This document shows, one piece after another, positions 15,114-22,312 of a stretch of DNA of 27,122 nt (the first letter of the stretch is position 1; each line of letters starts with the position of its first letter). The DNA comes from Marinobacter sp. (GTDB lineage: Bacteria > Pseudomonadota > Gammaproteobacteria > Pseudomonadales > Oleiphilaceae). Under the pieces are notes generated by a model. That model made no database searches. It was not told where the DNA came from and saw only the letters and a list, made by a program, of their open reading frames with translations. The stretch covers positions 1 through 27,122 of the forward strand of contig JAEPMM010000005.1 in NCBI GenBank assembly GCA_017643965.1. Direction: 5' to 3'. The position numbers and the translations under genes were made by a program.

Positions 15114-16001
15114 TCAGGCTTGCTCGCGGTTCTGCAGGTGAGGCAGCTCGCTGTGCCGAACCTGGACGTTGTTGTACCGGGTGCGGAAATACCGGCCAAT
15201 CTGCTCGCACACGTACACCGAACGATGCTGGCCCCCGGTGCATCCGATGGAGATGGTCATGTAGCTGCGATTGCTGTCTGCGAACGAGGGCAGCCAGTTC
15301 TCCAGGAAGCCGGTGAGGTCGTCCACCATTTTGCGGGTCAGCGGTTCTTTCTCGAGAAAATCGATAACCGGTTGGTCAGTGCCCACAAACTGTCGCAGGC
15401 TTGTGTCCCAGTAGGGGTTCGGCAGGCAGCGCACGTCAAAGACGTAATCCGAGTCCAGGGGCACGCCGTGCTTGAAGCCGAACGACTGGAACAGCAGCGC
15501 CAGTTCCTGATCCTTGCGGCCAACAATACGCTGCTTGACCATGTCCCTGAGTTCGTACATGGACAGGCCGGTGGTGTCGACGTAGAGATCCGCCAGTTTC
15601 GATAGCGGCTCCAGCAGTTTTTTCTCGTTGCCAATCGCTTCCCGCAGCGATGTTTTGTCATCGCTCAACGGATGCTTGCGCCGGGTGGCGTGAAAGCGCT
15701 GGAGCAGGGATTGTTCATCAGCGTCGAGGTAGATGATCTCAACGGTAACGCCGGTTTCCTGAAGCTGGCGGTAGATGGTCTCGAAATTTGACAGCTCACC
15801 GGCAAGGTTGCGGGCGTCGATACTGACGGCCATTTTCCGCAGCCGGCCCGGTGACGTACTGTGGTTGGTTGCCTCTGTGGTCAGCGGAAACAGCAGGCCG
15901 ATGGGCAGGTTATCGATGCAGTAAAAGCCCAGGTCCTCAAGGACATGTAACGCCGTACTCTTCCCGGAGCCGGACCTGCCACTGACTATGATCAGTTTCA
16001 T
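15114..16001 (-). CDS. rapZ: RNase adapter protein RapZ
   Basis: RapZ is an RNA-binding adapter. In enterobacteria it senses glucosamine-6-phosphate and directs RNase E to the small RNA GlmZ, tuning GlmS. The 295-residue product has an N-terminal P-loop (GRSGSGKS, residues 8-15), the following segment ALHVLEDLGFYCIDNLP, and the C-terminal RapZ domain with the conserved motif GCTGGQHRSVY near 253-263. ATG 16001 is preceded by GAGG 9 nt away. It lies between ptsN (26 nt upstream) and npr (6 nt downstream), the standard sigma-54-linked gene order. Whether the GlmY/GlmZ circuit exists in this lineage cannot be seen here; RapZ may act differently outside enterobacteria. Confidence 0.96.
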   Translation of the reverse strand: MKLIIVSGRSGSGKSTALHVLEDLGFYCIDNLPIGLLFPLTTEATNHSTSPGRLRKMAVSIDARNLAGELSNFETIYRQLQETGVTVEIIYLDADEQSLLQRFHATRRKHPLSDDKTSLREAIGNEKKLLEPLSKLADLYVDTTGLSMYELRDMVKQRIVGRKDQELALLFQSFGFKHGVPLDSDYVFDVRCLPNPYWDTSLRQFVGTDQPVIDFLEKEPLTRKMVDDLTGFLENWLPSFADSNRSYMTISIGCTGGQHRSVYVCEQIGRYFRTRYNNVQVRHSELPHLQNREQA

Positions 16002-16027
16002 CGCCTGTTGCCTCTGCTGGAATATGG

Positions 16028-16498
16028 TCAGTCGCTGCTTTGGGTCATCCGGCTGAAGAGCGCCGGGGCATCGCTACACTGCCGCAGCTGATCACAGAAA
16101 TTCCGGTCATTGAACTTTTCCGCCATCTGGCTGAGCAGTTCGAGGTGCTCGCTGGTGTCCTCCTTCGGAACGATGAGGGCAAAGACCAGGTCCACCGGCT
16201 GATTGTCGATGGCGTCAAAGCTCACCCCGTCCTCGAGGGTCAGCAGCACGCCGATCACCCGATCAAGCCCTTCAAGGCGACAGTGCGGGATGGCAATGCC
16301 CTGGCCGATACCAGTGCTGCCAAGCCTTTCCCGGGATATCAGATTGTTGAAAATCTGCGTTTCGCTGAGTGTGGCGTCCTGCTGGTTCACAAGCTCTGCA
16401 ATGAACTCCAGAACCCGCTTCTTGCTGGACGCGGCCACCCGGCACAGGGTCAGCTCCGGGGAAAGAATGGTTTCGATAGTCAGGGACGTGTCGCTCAT
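16028..16498 (-). CDS. ptsN: Nitrogen-regulatory PTS protein EIIA(Ntr), PtsN
   Basis: PtsN is the terminal acceptor of the nitrogen PTS. Its phosphorylation state controls potassium transport, nitrogen and carbon balance and other targets. The 156-residue product has the EIIA-Ntr fold with the active-site motif GIGQGIAIPHCR, where His72 is the likely phosphorylated residue, and the helix EHLELLSQMAEKF further on. The ATG at 16498 lacks a strong ribosome-binding site. Only 31 nt separate the gene from the T-tract of an upstream intrinsic terminator after hpf, so transcription probably depends on partial read-through or on processing of a longer transcript. Confidence 0.95.
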   Translation of the reverse strand: MSDTSLTIETILSPELTLCRVAASSKKRVLEFIAELVNQQDATLSETQIFNNLISRERLGSTGIGQGIAIPHCRLEGLDRVIGVLLTLEDGVSFDAIDNQPVDLVFALIVPKEDTSEHLELLSQMAEKFNDRNFCDQLRQCSDAPALFSRMTQSSD

Positions 16499-16529
16499 GG
16501 ATCGACTGTAGTTCCGTGAAGGTTTCCGT

Positions 16530-16565
16530 AAAAAAAAGGCTGCGGCACGTGTGTCATGCCGCAGC
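16530..16565 (-). terminator. Intrinsic terminator after hpf
   Basis: On the minus strand a 9-bp GC-rich stem (GCTGCGGCA at 16557-16565 and TGCCGCAGC at 16539-16547) with a 9-nt loop is followed, after one C, by eight consecutive T residues (16530-16537). This is a textbook Rho-independent terminator for hpf transcripts. It begins 32 nt after the hpf stop and ends 31 nt before the ptsN ATG, so it also attenuates read-through from rpoN-hpf into ptsN-rapZ-npr. Confidence 0.9.
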
Positions 16566-16597
16566 TCGATTAGGTTGAGTGCTGGTAAAGCAATGCC

Positions 16598-16906
16598 CTA
16601 GCGGGCGCCGTTACCGTGCATGCGATCAACGTTCTTTTCCTTGTGCTTGAGGATCTGGCGGTCCAGCTTATCGACCAGTGCATCGATAGCGGCGTACATA
16701 TCCTCATTCTCTGCCTTTGCGTGAATCTCACCACCAATGACGTGGAGGGTTGCCTCCGCAAGCTGACGCACCTTCTCAACTTCCAGTGTGACCTGGCAGT
16801 TGCTGATGTGATCGAAGTGGCGCTCGAGCTTTTCAAACTTGCCTGACACGTATTCTTTCAGGGAGGGAGTCAATTCTACATGGTGGCCTGAAATGTTGAG
16901 TTGCAT
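16598..16906 (-). CDS. hpf: Ribosome hibernation promoting factor, short form
   Basis: Hpf binds the 30S decoding centre during stationary phase or stress. The short form works with RMF, where present, to make 100S ribosome dimers. The product has 102 residues, so it is the short form without the C-terminal dimerisation domain of long Hpf. It starts MQLNISGHHVELTPSLKEYV and has KFEKLERHFDHI, the EATLHVIGG strand and the basic helix KLDRQILKHKEK, all typical. AGGAG lies 6 nt before ATG 16906. It is 85 nt downstream of rpoN, in the conserved rpoN-hpf-ptsN-rapZ-npr order, and is followed by a strong terminator. Confidence 0.96.
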   Translation of the reverse strand: MQLNISGHHVELTPSLKEYVSGKFEKLERHFDHISNCQVTLEVEKVRQLAEATLHVIGGEIHAKAENEDMYAAIDALVDKLDRQILKHKEKNVDRMHGNGAR

Positions 16907-16932
16907 AGGCGTCTCCTGTTGTCATCGTGCCC

Positions 16933-16978
16933 GCCCCGGATAGGGGGCTGACGGTGTGCCGGCGAACATCCCGCCGGC
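16933..16978 (-). other. Two adjacent GC-rich stem-loops between rpoN and hpf
   Basis: GCCGGCG (16958-16964) pairs with CGCCGGC (16972-16978) around 7 nt, and GCCCC (16933-16937) pairs with GGGGC (16944-16948) around 6 nt. No T-run follows either on the minus strand, so they are not normal intrinsic terminators. In a rpoN-hpf transcript they could block 3'-exonucleases or slow polymerase and so set the rpoN:hpf ratio. Confidence 0.45.
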
Positions 16979-16991
16979 GGATCCTGTCGGG

Positions 16992-18521
16992 TCAAACCAG
17001 CCGCTTTCTCTCGTTGGATGGCGGAATGTGCATCGCCTCACGATATTTGGCTACTGTCCGCCTGGCTACCTTGATGCCCTGTTCTCCTAGCATGGCTGCA
17101 ATTTTGCTATCGCTCAATGGCTTTTTCGGAGTTTCTGCCGCAATCAGTTTCCTGATCATGGCACGGATTGCGGTGGAGGAACACTCTCCGCCCTCGTCGG
17201 TGCTGACGTGGCTGGAGAAAAAGTACTTCAGCTCGAAGATGCCGCGGGGGGTGTGCATGTACTTCTGGGTGGTGACCCGGGAGATGGTGGACTCATGCAT
17301 CTCCACCGCCTGGGCGATGTCGGACAGAATCAGCGGCTTCATGAATTCCTCGCCCTGATCGAGGAAGCCCTGTTGGTGCTCCACAATCCGCGTGGCGACT
17401 TTCAGCAGTGTCTCGTTGCGGCTCTGCAGGCTCTTGATGAACCACTTGGCTTCCTGCAGCTGGTCGCGCAGGTAGGTGTTATCCGCGCTACTGTCGGCGC
17501 GTTTGATCAGCGAGGCGTAACTGGCGTTGACGCGGATGCGGGGGGCGATCTCCGGGTTCAGCTCCACGCGCCAGCGCTCATTGTGCTTGCGCACGATCAC
17601 GTCGGGGATGACGTAATCCGGCTCTGCCCGATCCACGGAATCTCCCGGCCGTGGGTTCAGGCCGGTGATCAGCGCCAGTACATCCCGCAGCTGGTCTTCC
17701 TTGAGGCGGCTGCGGCGCAGCAGTTGCGCGTAGTCACGGTTGCCCAGCAGATTGATGTAATGGGTGATGACCAGGCGCGCCTGCGACAGCCAGGGCGTCT
17801 CGGGCGGCAACTGGTTGAGCTGGATCAGCAGGCACTCCTGCAAATCACGGGCAAACACGCCCGGTGGGTCGAAGTGCTGCAGGCGATGCAGCACTGCTTC
17901 GACTTCGTCGAGCTCCAGTGGGTCGTCTTCGGTTTCGTCCAGCAGCCCGGAGTGAATCTCTTCAATGGGCGAGGTCAGATAACCACGCTCGTCCACCGCA
18001 TCCATCAGGGCGTGGGCAATGGCCTGGTCCCGCTCGCTCAGGGGCGTGAGGTTCAGTTGCCACTCCAGGTGATCCTGGAGGGTTTCCGCAGGGGAGTTGC
18101 GGGTTTCGAAATCGCTGTCGTTCTCGTCGTCGTTACGAGAGGCCGGCGCGGGGGCAGACTGGTAGATGTCATCCCAGGCGGTGTCGACCGGCAGGTCGTC
18201 CGGAATGTTGTCGGGAATGTCGTTCTCGGATGCCCAGTCGGGGCCGTTCTCGGTTTCGTCCCAGTCGCTCGCGGATTCGGCGGCAGCCGCGGTTTCCTCC
18301 ACCTGGGCCTGCTCGGCCTCGGTGTCCCGCGCGTCGTCACTAGCCTCCGGGGCGTCGTCGTCTTCCGGAGTCTCGAGCATGGGGTTGGAGTCCAGTGCCT
18401 GCTGGATCTCCTGTTGGAGGTCCAGCGTTGACAGCTGCAGAAGCCTGATCGCCTGCTGCAATTGCGGCGTCATGGTCAGGCTCTGACCCATTTTCAGCTG
18501 TAATGACGCTTTCATAACCAT
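16992..18521 (-). CDS. rpoN: RNA polymerase sigma-54 factor RpoN
   Basis: RpoN directs RNA polymerase to -24/-12 promoters and needs an AAA+ activator. The 509-residue product has region I (glutamine-rich activator-interacting segment, MGQSLTMTPQLQQAIRLLQL, about 11-30), a long acidic region II (about 52-140, many Asp and Glu), the core-binding region, a helix-turn-helix (about LSDIAQAVEMHESTISRVT) and the diagnostic RpoN box ARRTVAKYRE at 486-495. Two starts are possible: ATG 18521 (MVMKAS; GGA 9 nt upstream) and ATG 18515 (MKAS, the usual family start, without a ribosome-binding site). I kept 18521; the two-residue difference has no functional weight. The 144-nt gap to lptB holds an inverted repeat and a possible -24/-12 site. 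Confidence 0.96.
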   Translation of the reverse strand: MVMKASLQLKMGQSLTMTPQLQQAIRLLQLSTLDLQQEIQQALDSNPMLETPEDDDAPEASDDARDTEAEQAQVEETAAAAESASDWDETENGPDWASENDIPDNIPDDLPVDTAWDDIYQSAPAPASRNDDENDSDFETRNSPAETLQDHLEWQLNLTPLSERDQAIAHALMDAVDERGYLTSPIEEIHSGLLDETEDDPLELDEVEAVLHRLQHFDPPGVFARDLQECLLIQLNQLPPETPWLSQARLVITHYINLLGNRDYAQLLRRSRLKEDQLRDVLALITGLNPRPGDSVDRAEPDYVIPDVIVRKHNERWRVELNPEIAPRIRVNASYASLIKRADSSADNTYLRDQLQEAKWFIKSLQSRNETLLKVATRIVEHQQGFLDQGEEFMKPLILSDIAQAVEMHESTISRVTTQKYMHTPRGIFELKYFFSSHVSTDEGGECSSTAIRAMIRKLIAAETPKKPLSDSKIAAMLGEQGIKVARRTVAKYREAMHIPPSNERKRLV

Positions 18522-18582
18522 GGTTCAGAATCCGTCACCCGATCGCACCGGCCTTTTGTCTGGTTGCAAAAAATTCTATGTA

Positions 18583-18598
18583 TGCTGGTTACTTGCCA
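18583..18598 (-). promoter_or_regulatory. Possible sigma-54 (-24/-12) promoter upstream of rpoN
   Basis: On the minus strand TGGCAAG-TAAC-CAGCA keeps the essential GG and GC dinucleotides exactly 10 nt apart and matches the TGGCAxG-N4-xxGCA consensus, although the -12 half reads CAGCA in place of TTGCA. It would start transcription near 18572, about 50 nt before rpoN. It could reflect autoregulation, which is known for rpoN in some proteobacteria, but GG-N10-GC also occurs by chance. Confidence 0.3.
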
Positions 18599-18600
18599 GA

Positions 18601-18634
18601 ACAAGCAAGTTCTTTGCCGAGTGTACTTGCTTGT
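18601..18634. repeat. Inverted repeat in the lptB-rpoN gap
   Basis: ACAAGCAAGT (18601-18610) and ACTTGCTTGT (18625-18634) are perfect 10-nt complements around a 14-nt spacer. Part of the arm motif recurs as ACTTGCCAGAACA immediately beside the first arm. No T-run follows on the minus strand, so it is unlikely to be an intrinsic terminator for lptB. An operator or leader structure for rpoN is possible. Confidence 0.6.
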
Positions 18635-18665
18635 CTTGTTCATGACAATTGGGGCCAGTGTGCCA

Positions 18666-19391
18666 TCAGAGCCGGAACTCATTGCCGAGGTACACTTCTT
18701 TCACTTGTTGATTGGCGAGAATCTCGCTGGAATTGCCTGAGGCGATGATGTGGCCGCCGGAGACAATGTAGGCATTTTCGCAGATGTCGAGGGTTTCCCG
18801 CACATTGTGATCAGTAATCAGCACGCCAATGCCCTTGTCGCGCAAGTGCCGGATGATCTGCTTGATGTCGCTGACCGAGATCGGGTCGACCCCGGCAAAG
18901 GGTTCGTCCAGCAGGATGAACGCCGGCTCCATGGCCAGCGCGCGGGCGATTTCCACCCGCCGCCGCTCGCCCCCGGAGAGCGCCATGCCGACGCTGTCAC
19001 GAATGTGGGTGATGTGGAATTCTTCCAGCAGTTCTTCCAGCTTGGCATCGCGGTCGGCCTTGCTGAGATCCTTGCGGGTTTCCAGGATCGCCATGATGTT
19101 GTCGCGCACAGTCAGCTTGCGGAATACCGACGCTTCCTGGGGCAGATAGCCGATACCCTTGCGGGCGCGGCCATGCATGGGCAGGGGCGTGATGTCCTGG
19201 CTGTCGATGGTGATGCGGCCATGGTCCGCCGGCACCAGTCCGACAATCATGTAGAAGCAGGTGGTTTTTCCGGCACCGTTGGGGCCCAGCAGCCCGACAA
19301 TCTCGCCGCTGCGGATCTCCAGGGACACATCAATGACCACTTTTTTCTGCTTGTAGCTTTTTGCCAGGTTACTGGCCCTGAGAACTGCCAT
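18666..19391 (-). CDS. lptB: LPS export ABC transporter ATP-binding protein LptB
   Basis: LptB is the ATPase of the LptB2FG transporter that extracts LPS from the inner membrane and pushes it along the Lpt bridge. The 241-residue product has Walker A GPNGAGKTT (36-44), Q-loop Gln85 in YLPQEAS, signature LSGGE (138-142), Walker B FILLDE (158-163) and switch His195. The stretch DEPFAGVDPISV and the C-terminal VYLGNEFRL are typical of LptB. ATG 19391 has AGGA 5 nt upstream. It overlaps the 3' end of lptA by 23 nt, so translation is probably coupled. LptF and LptG are not in this window. Confidence 0.97.
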   Translation of the reverse strand: MAVLRASNLAKSYKQKKVVIDVSLEIRSGEIVGLLGPNGAGKTTCFYMIVGLVPADHGRITIDSQDITPLPMHGRARKGIGYLPQEASVFRKLTVRDNIMAILETRKDLSKADRDAKLEELLEEFHITHIRDSVGMALSGGERRRVEIARALAMEPAFILLDEPFAGVDPISVSDIKQIIRHLRDKGIGVLITDHNVRETLDICENAYIVSGGHIIASGNSSEILANQQVKEVYLGNEFRL

Positions 19392-19926
19392 CCGAATCCT
19401 GTTGGTTCTGTCGGCTGCGTGGCTGAATTACCATTTCGACACGGCCACCACCGTTGTTGTCATTCGCGGCACCTTCGGCGGTGACCACGCGTTCGACGCT
19501 ATCATAATGAATGATGTCGCCCCGGAACAGGTTGTCGTTCTGTTCGATAACCGCCTCTTTTTCAAAGGTCAGCCGGCTCTCGGGTGCCGAGTAGGTGATG
19601 TTCAGCGCCCGGGCGTCGGTCTTGCCCTGGCCCTCGGTGGCGGGCTGCCGGTAGTGCGCAGGCTGGCCGGTGGCTTCGATGCGCTGCAGGCCGGTCTCAT
19701 CCCGGTAGAGCACTACCCGGTCAGCGGTCAGTTCGGTCTCGCCCTGGGTCATCACCACGTCGCCGGTGTAGGTGGCAATGCCCTTGCCGTCGTCGAGCCG
19801 GGCGTTATCCGCATTGACGGTAATGGGCACATCGGAATCCAGATTGAACGCCGCGGCGGAGCCGGCAAACAGCAGCGCTGCCAGCGTGGCGATGAGTTTA
19901 CGGTTTGGCTTGTTGGCCAGGCTCAT
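19369..19926 (-). CDS. lptA: LPS transport periplasmic protein LptA
   Basis: LptA forms the periplasmic beta-jellyroll bridge carrying LPS from LptC to LptD. The 185-residue product has a Sec signal peptide (basic MSLANKPNRK, hydrophobic LIATLAALLFAG, AAA-F cleavage region). The OstA-type repeats follow: VNADNARLDDGKGIATYTGDVVM, the TADRVVLYRD segment and FRGDIIHYD. The C-terminus is Gln/Ser-rich (about 165-185). The frame opens at 19968, but ATG 19926 has AAGGA about 4 nt upstream and gives a proper signal peptide. It overlaps lptC by 29 nt and lptB by 23 nt, tying production of the three Lpt proteins together. Confidence 0.95.
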   Translation of the reverse strand: MSLANKPNRKLIATLAALLFAGSAAAFNLDSDVPITVNADNARLDDGKGIATYTGDVVMTQGETELTADRVVLYRDETGLQRIEATGQPAHYRQPATEGQGKTDARALNITYSAPESRLTFEKEAVIEQNDNLFRGDIIHYDSVERVVTAEGAANDNNGGGRVEMVIQPRSRQNQQDSDGSSQGQ

Positions 19927-20515
19927 AGCGTCCTTCCACTTGTGAGTCGAGTTCGAGTATGCGGTCATCCAGCCAGCCCTTCATGCCGATTGCCCGGGTC
20001 ACACTGAAGGCATCGGTCAGCTCCACCGGTGCGTCGGTATAGACCGTGCGGCTGCCGTTATCCAGCGTCAGTCGCGTGGTGGTCAGCGTCACCTTGCGGC
20101 CGCCCTCCGTGTTGCGAATGACATGCACGTCCCCCTCCAGTTCCAGCAGGTCGTTATTGTCCTCCAGAACGCCTGAATTCGCGCTCAGTCGCCAGGGTTC
20201 GGCCTCGCCTTCGGTGAACAGTTGCGCCCGTGGCGACTCCATGGTGGCCAGATTGTCGGCCTCAAACTGTTCGATGCGCGGGCTTTCGAAGCGCACGGTC
20301 AGCTTGCCGGTATCGTCGAATGACAGATAACGACCGTTGACCACGAAGCCGTCGGGTTCCGACTGGCCGCGAAGGGCTGCCGCATCGATCGGTTGATCGG
20401 GTTCGTCACTCTGCCACATCAGGGTAATCAGGGCCACAACCGTACAGGCAAGCGCAAACGCCCGCAGCATCGGATGGTTGGCGAGCATCATGGCGGAGAC
20501 GAGATTGCGGTTCAT
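19898..20515 (-). CDS. lptC: LPS export system protein LptC
   Basis: LptC is a bitopic inner-membrane protein that receives LPS from LptB2FG and passes it to LptA. The 205-residue product has an N-terminal membrane helix (about 16-34, LRAFALACTVVALITLMW), then a periplasmic jellyroll domain with FVVNGRYLSFDDTGKLTVRFESPRIEQF-type strands, ELEGDVHVIRN and a C-terminal IGMKGWLDDRILEL segment, as in LptC/YrbK. The frame opens at 20566, but ATG 20515 (MNRNLVSAMM) is preferred, with GAGGA about 10 nt upstream. It lies 13 nt after kdsC and overlaps lptA by 29 nt. Confidence 0.93.
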   Translation of the reverse strand: MNRNLVSAMMLANHPMLRAFALACTVVALITLMWQSDEPDQPIDAAALRGQSEPDGFVVNGRYLSFDDTGKLTVRFESPRIEQFEADNLATMESPRAQLFTEGEAEPWRLSANSGVLEDNNDLLELEGDVHVIRNTEGGRKVTLTTTRLTLDNGSRTVYTDAPVELTDAFSVTRAIGMKGWLDDRILELDSQVEGRYEPGQQAKP

Positions 20516-20528
20516 GCCGGCATTATCC

Positions 20529-21086
20529 TCAATTGGCCCGGGTGTAGAGCGCAAGGGTGCTTTCAAGCTCGCCGATGGCTGTCAGTAGCAGGTCACAGGC
20601 TTCTCTGACCGCGCCGCTGCCGCCCGCGGCCAGGGTGCACACATCGGCCTGCTCCCGCACCAGCCAGTAGCCGTTGGGCACGGTGATGCCGAGGCCGGCA
20701 AAGCGAATGGCGGGCAGGTCGGGCAGATCGTCACCCATATAAGCAATGGCCTCCGCCTCTATACTCAGGGTGTCCGCCAGTTCCTGCAGTGCGATTTGCT
20801 TGTCTTCGCGCCCCTGCATCAGGTGGGGGATGCCCAGGTCGGTCATCCGCTTCAGGGTCAGGGGAGACGAGCGCCCGGTGATCACCGCCACGGTAATGCC
20901 GGCGGCCATCACCTGTTTGAGGCCGAGGCCGTCGAGGATGTTGAAGCCTTTGAGTTCATCGCCGTTGGCACTGAAAAACAGCTTGCCGTCGGTCATGATG
21001 CCGTCGACGTCGAGTGCCAGCAGGCGGATGTTGGCGGCTTTTTTCAGTATTCTGGCGGGCCATTGCGGACGCAGGGATTCGGTCAT
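20529..21086 (-). CDS. kdsC: 3-deoxy-D-manno-octulosonate 8-phosphate phosphatase KdsC
   Basis: KdsC removes the phosphate from Kdo-8-phosphate, giving free Kdo for the LPS inner core. The 185-residue product is a C0-type HAD phosphatase: motif I LLALDVDGIMTDG with Asp26 (nucleophile) and Asp28, motif II in VAVITGRSS, a conserved Lys in GREDKQIAL, and motif III/IV GDDLPDLPAI. ATG 21086 was chosen over the upstream opening at 21161 because GAGGTG lies about 6 nt upstream and the start MTESLRPQWP fits the family. It lies 10 nt after kdsD and 13 nt before lptC, linking Kdo synthesis with LPS export. Confidence 0.96.
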   Translation of the reverse strand: MTESLRPQWPARILKKAANIRLLALDVDGIMTDGKLFFSANGDELKGFNILDGLGLKQVMAAGITVAVITGRSSPLTLKRMTDLGIPHLMQGREDKQIALQELADTLSIEAEAIAYMGDDLPDLPAIRFAGLGITVPNGYWLVREQADVCTLAAGGSGAVREACDLLLTAIGELESTLALYTRAN

Positions 21087-21096
21087 GCCGGGCACC

Positions 21097-22095
21097 TCAG
21101 ATGACGCCTGCGCGCAGCAGGTCGTGCATGTTGATGGCGCCGACCAGTTGGCCGTCTGCATCGGTGACCGGCAGCGCGTTGATCTTCAGCTCTTCCATGA
21201 TGTTCAGGGCTTCCGCGGCCAGGTGATCGGCCGGAATGGTTTTGCCGTTGTGGGTCATCACGTCGCGGATCGGGGTGGTGTGCACGTCGATGGATTTATC
21301 CAGCGTGCGGCGCAGATCGCCATCGGTGAACACCCCGGTCAGCTCACCTGCGTCGTCCACAATAGTGGTCATGCCCAGCCCTTTGCGGGAAATCTCGAGC
21401 AGGGCGCCGCTGAGGGTCGTGTCGCCGGTCACCCGGGGAATCCGGTCGCCGGTGTGCATGATGTCGGAAACCCGCAACAACAATCGCCGGCCAAGGCTGC
21501 CGCCGGGGTGCGAGAAGGCGAAGTCCTCGGCGCTGAAGCCTCGCGCTTCCAGCAGTGCCACGGCCAGGGCATCGCCCATGACCAGGGTTGCGGTGGTGCT
21601 GGAGGTGGGCGCCAGGCCGAGCGGGCAGGCTTCCAGTGCAACACTGACATCCAGGTTGGCAACGGCCTCTTTGGCCAGGGTGGAGTCCGCATTGCCAGTC
21701 ATGCTGATCAGCGGCGCGCCCATGCGGCGCAGCAGCGGCAGGATGGTTACCACCTCACTGGTGTTACCGCTGTTGGAGATGGCCAGCACCACGTCCTGAC
21801 CGGTAATCATGCCCAGGTCGCCGTGGCTGGCTTCGCCCGGGTGTACAAAGAAAGACGGTGTGCCCGTGCTGGCGAGGGTGGCGGCAATCTTGTTGCCGAT
21901 GTGACCGGACTTGCCCATGCCGGTCACCACCACACGACCCTTGCAGGCCATGATCACCTCGCAGGCCCGCACGAAATCGTCATCGATGCGATCCGAAAGC
22001 GCGGCGATGGCGTCTTTCTCAATGTCGATGGCGCGGATGGCTGCGTCCCGGTATTTCTGCTCGATGTCGGCTGTGGGCTTGTTGCTGTTGCTCAT
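21097..22095 (-). CDS. kdsD: Arabinose-5-phosphate isomerase KdsD
   Basis: KdsD interconverts ribulose-5-phosphate and arabinose-5-phosphate, the first step towards Kdo. The 332-residue product has an N-terminal SIS domain (about 40-175) with GMGKSGHIGNKIAATLAS (Lys62), the catalytic-region motif FVHPGEASHGDLGM and AISNSGNTSEV, then two CBS domains (about 210-332, beginning VSDIMHTGDRIPRV). ATG 22095 follows GGAACCAGC, a ribosome-binding site about 6 nt away; the frame opening at 22188 reaches back over the promoter. It is the first gene of the minus-strand lipopolysaccharide cluster and diverges from mlaF. Confidence 0.96.
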   Translation of the reverse strand: MSNSNKPTADIEQKYRDAAIRAIDIEKDAIAALSDRIDDDFVRACEVIMACKGRVVVTGMGKSGHIGNKIAATLASTGTPSFFVHPGEASHGDLGMITGQDVVLAISNSGNTSEVVTILPLLRRMGAPLISMTGNADSTLAKEAVANLDVSVALEACPLGLAPTSSTTATLVMGDALAVALLEARGFSAEDFAFSHPGGSLGRRLLLRVSDIMHTGDRIPRVTGDTTLSGALLEISRKGLGMTTIVDDAGELTGVFTDGDLRRTLDKSIDVHTTPIRDVMTHNGKTIPADHLAAEALNIMEELKINALPVTDADGQLVGAINMHDLLRAGVI

Positions 22096-22178
22096 GCTGG
22101 TTCCGGCTTGCACTCTGTCATCGTAGGGTTTCGTCGTCTCAGGGCCTTGTCGCCACAGGGGCTTGGTCAATTGGCGGG

Positions 22179-22187
22179 AGTATATCA
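22179..22187 (-). promoter_or_regulatory. Extended -10 promoter for kdsD
   Basis: On the minus strand TGA-TATACT is an extended -10 (TGn followed by 5/6 of TATAAT). It would start transcription near 22172, about 77 nt upstream of the kdsD ATG. No convincing -35 lies upstream, which is common for extended -10 promoters. Confidence 0.5.
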
Positions 22188-22255
22188 CTTCCCGTCGCTA
22201 CGGGGCTTTTGTTCAGGGAATCTGATCATTGCCATCAGGACATTTTGCCGTGTGC

Positions 22256-22280
22256 AGATTGAGCTTCACGGCGGCTTCGC
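22256..22280 (+). promoter_or_regulatory. Weak candidate promoter for mlaFEDCB
   Basis: A TTGAGC box followed after 15 nt by CATAAT (5/6 to TATAAT) lies about 30-55 nt upstream of the mlaF ATG. The spacer is short, so this is only a candidate. No better pair was seen in the 217-nt divergent gap shared with kdsD. Confidence 0.3.
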
Positions 22281-22312
22281 ATAATGTTAGCGCACATTGA
22301 AAGGGACTGTTT

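Noticed and set aside
22191..22210. CCCGT-CGCT-ACGGG hairpin followed by GCTTTT, as a plus-strand terminator
   Set aside because: No plus-strand gene lies upstream and it sits in the kdsD-mlaF promoter region. The T-run is short, and at most it would stop stray antisense transcripts.
20746..22284. Open frame of about 510 codons on the plus strand opposite kdsC and kdsD
   Set aside because: It lies antisense to two strongly conserved enzymes, has shadow-like composition and no recognisable domain.
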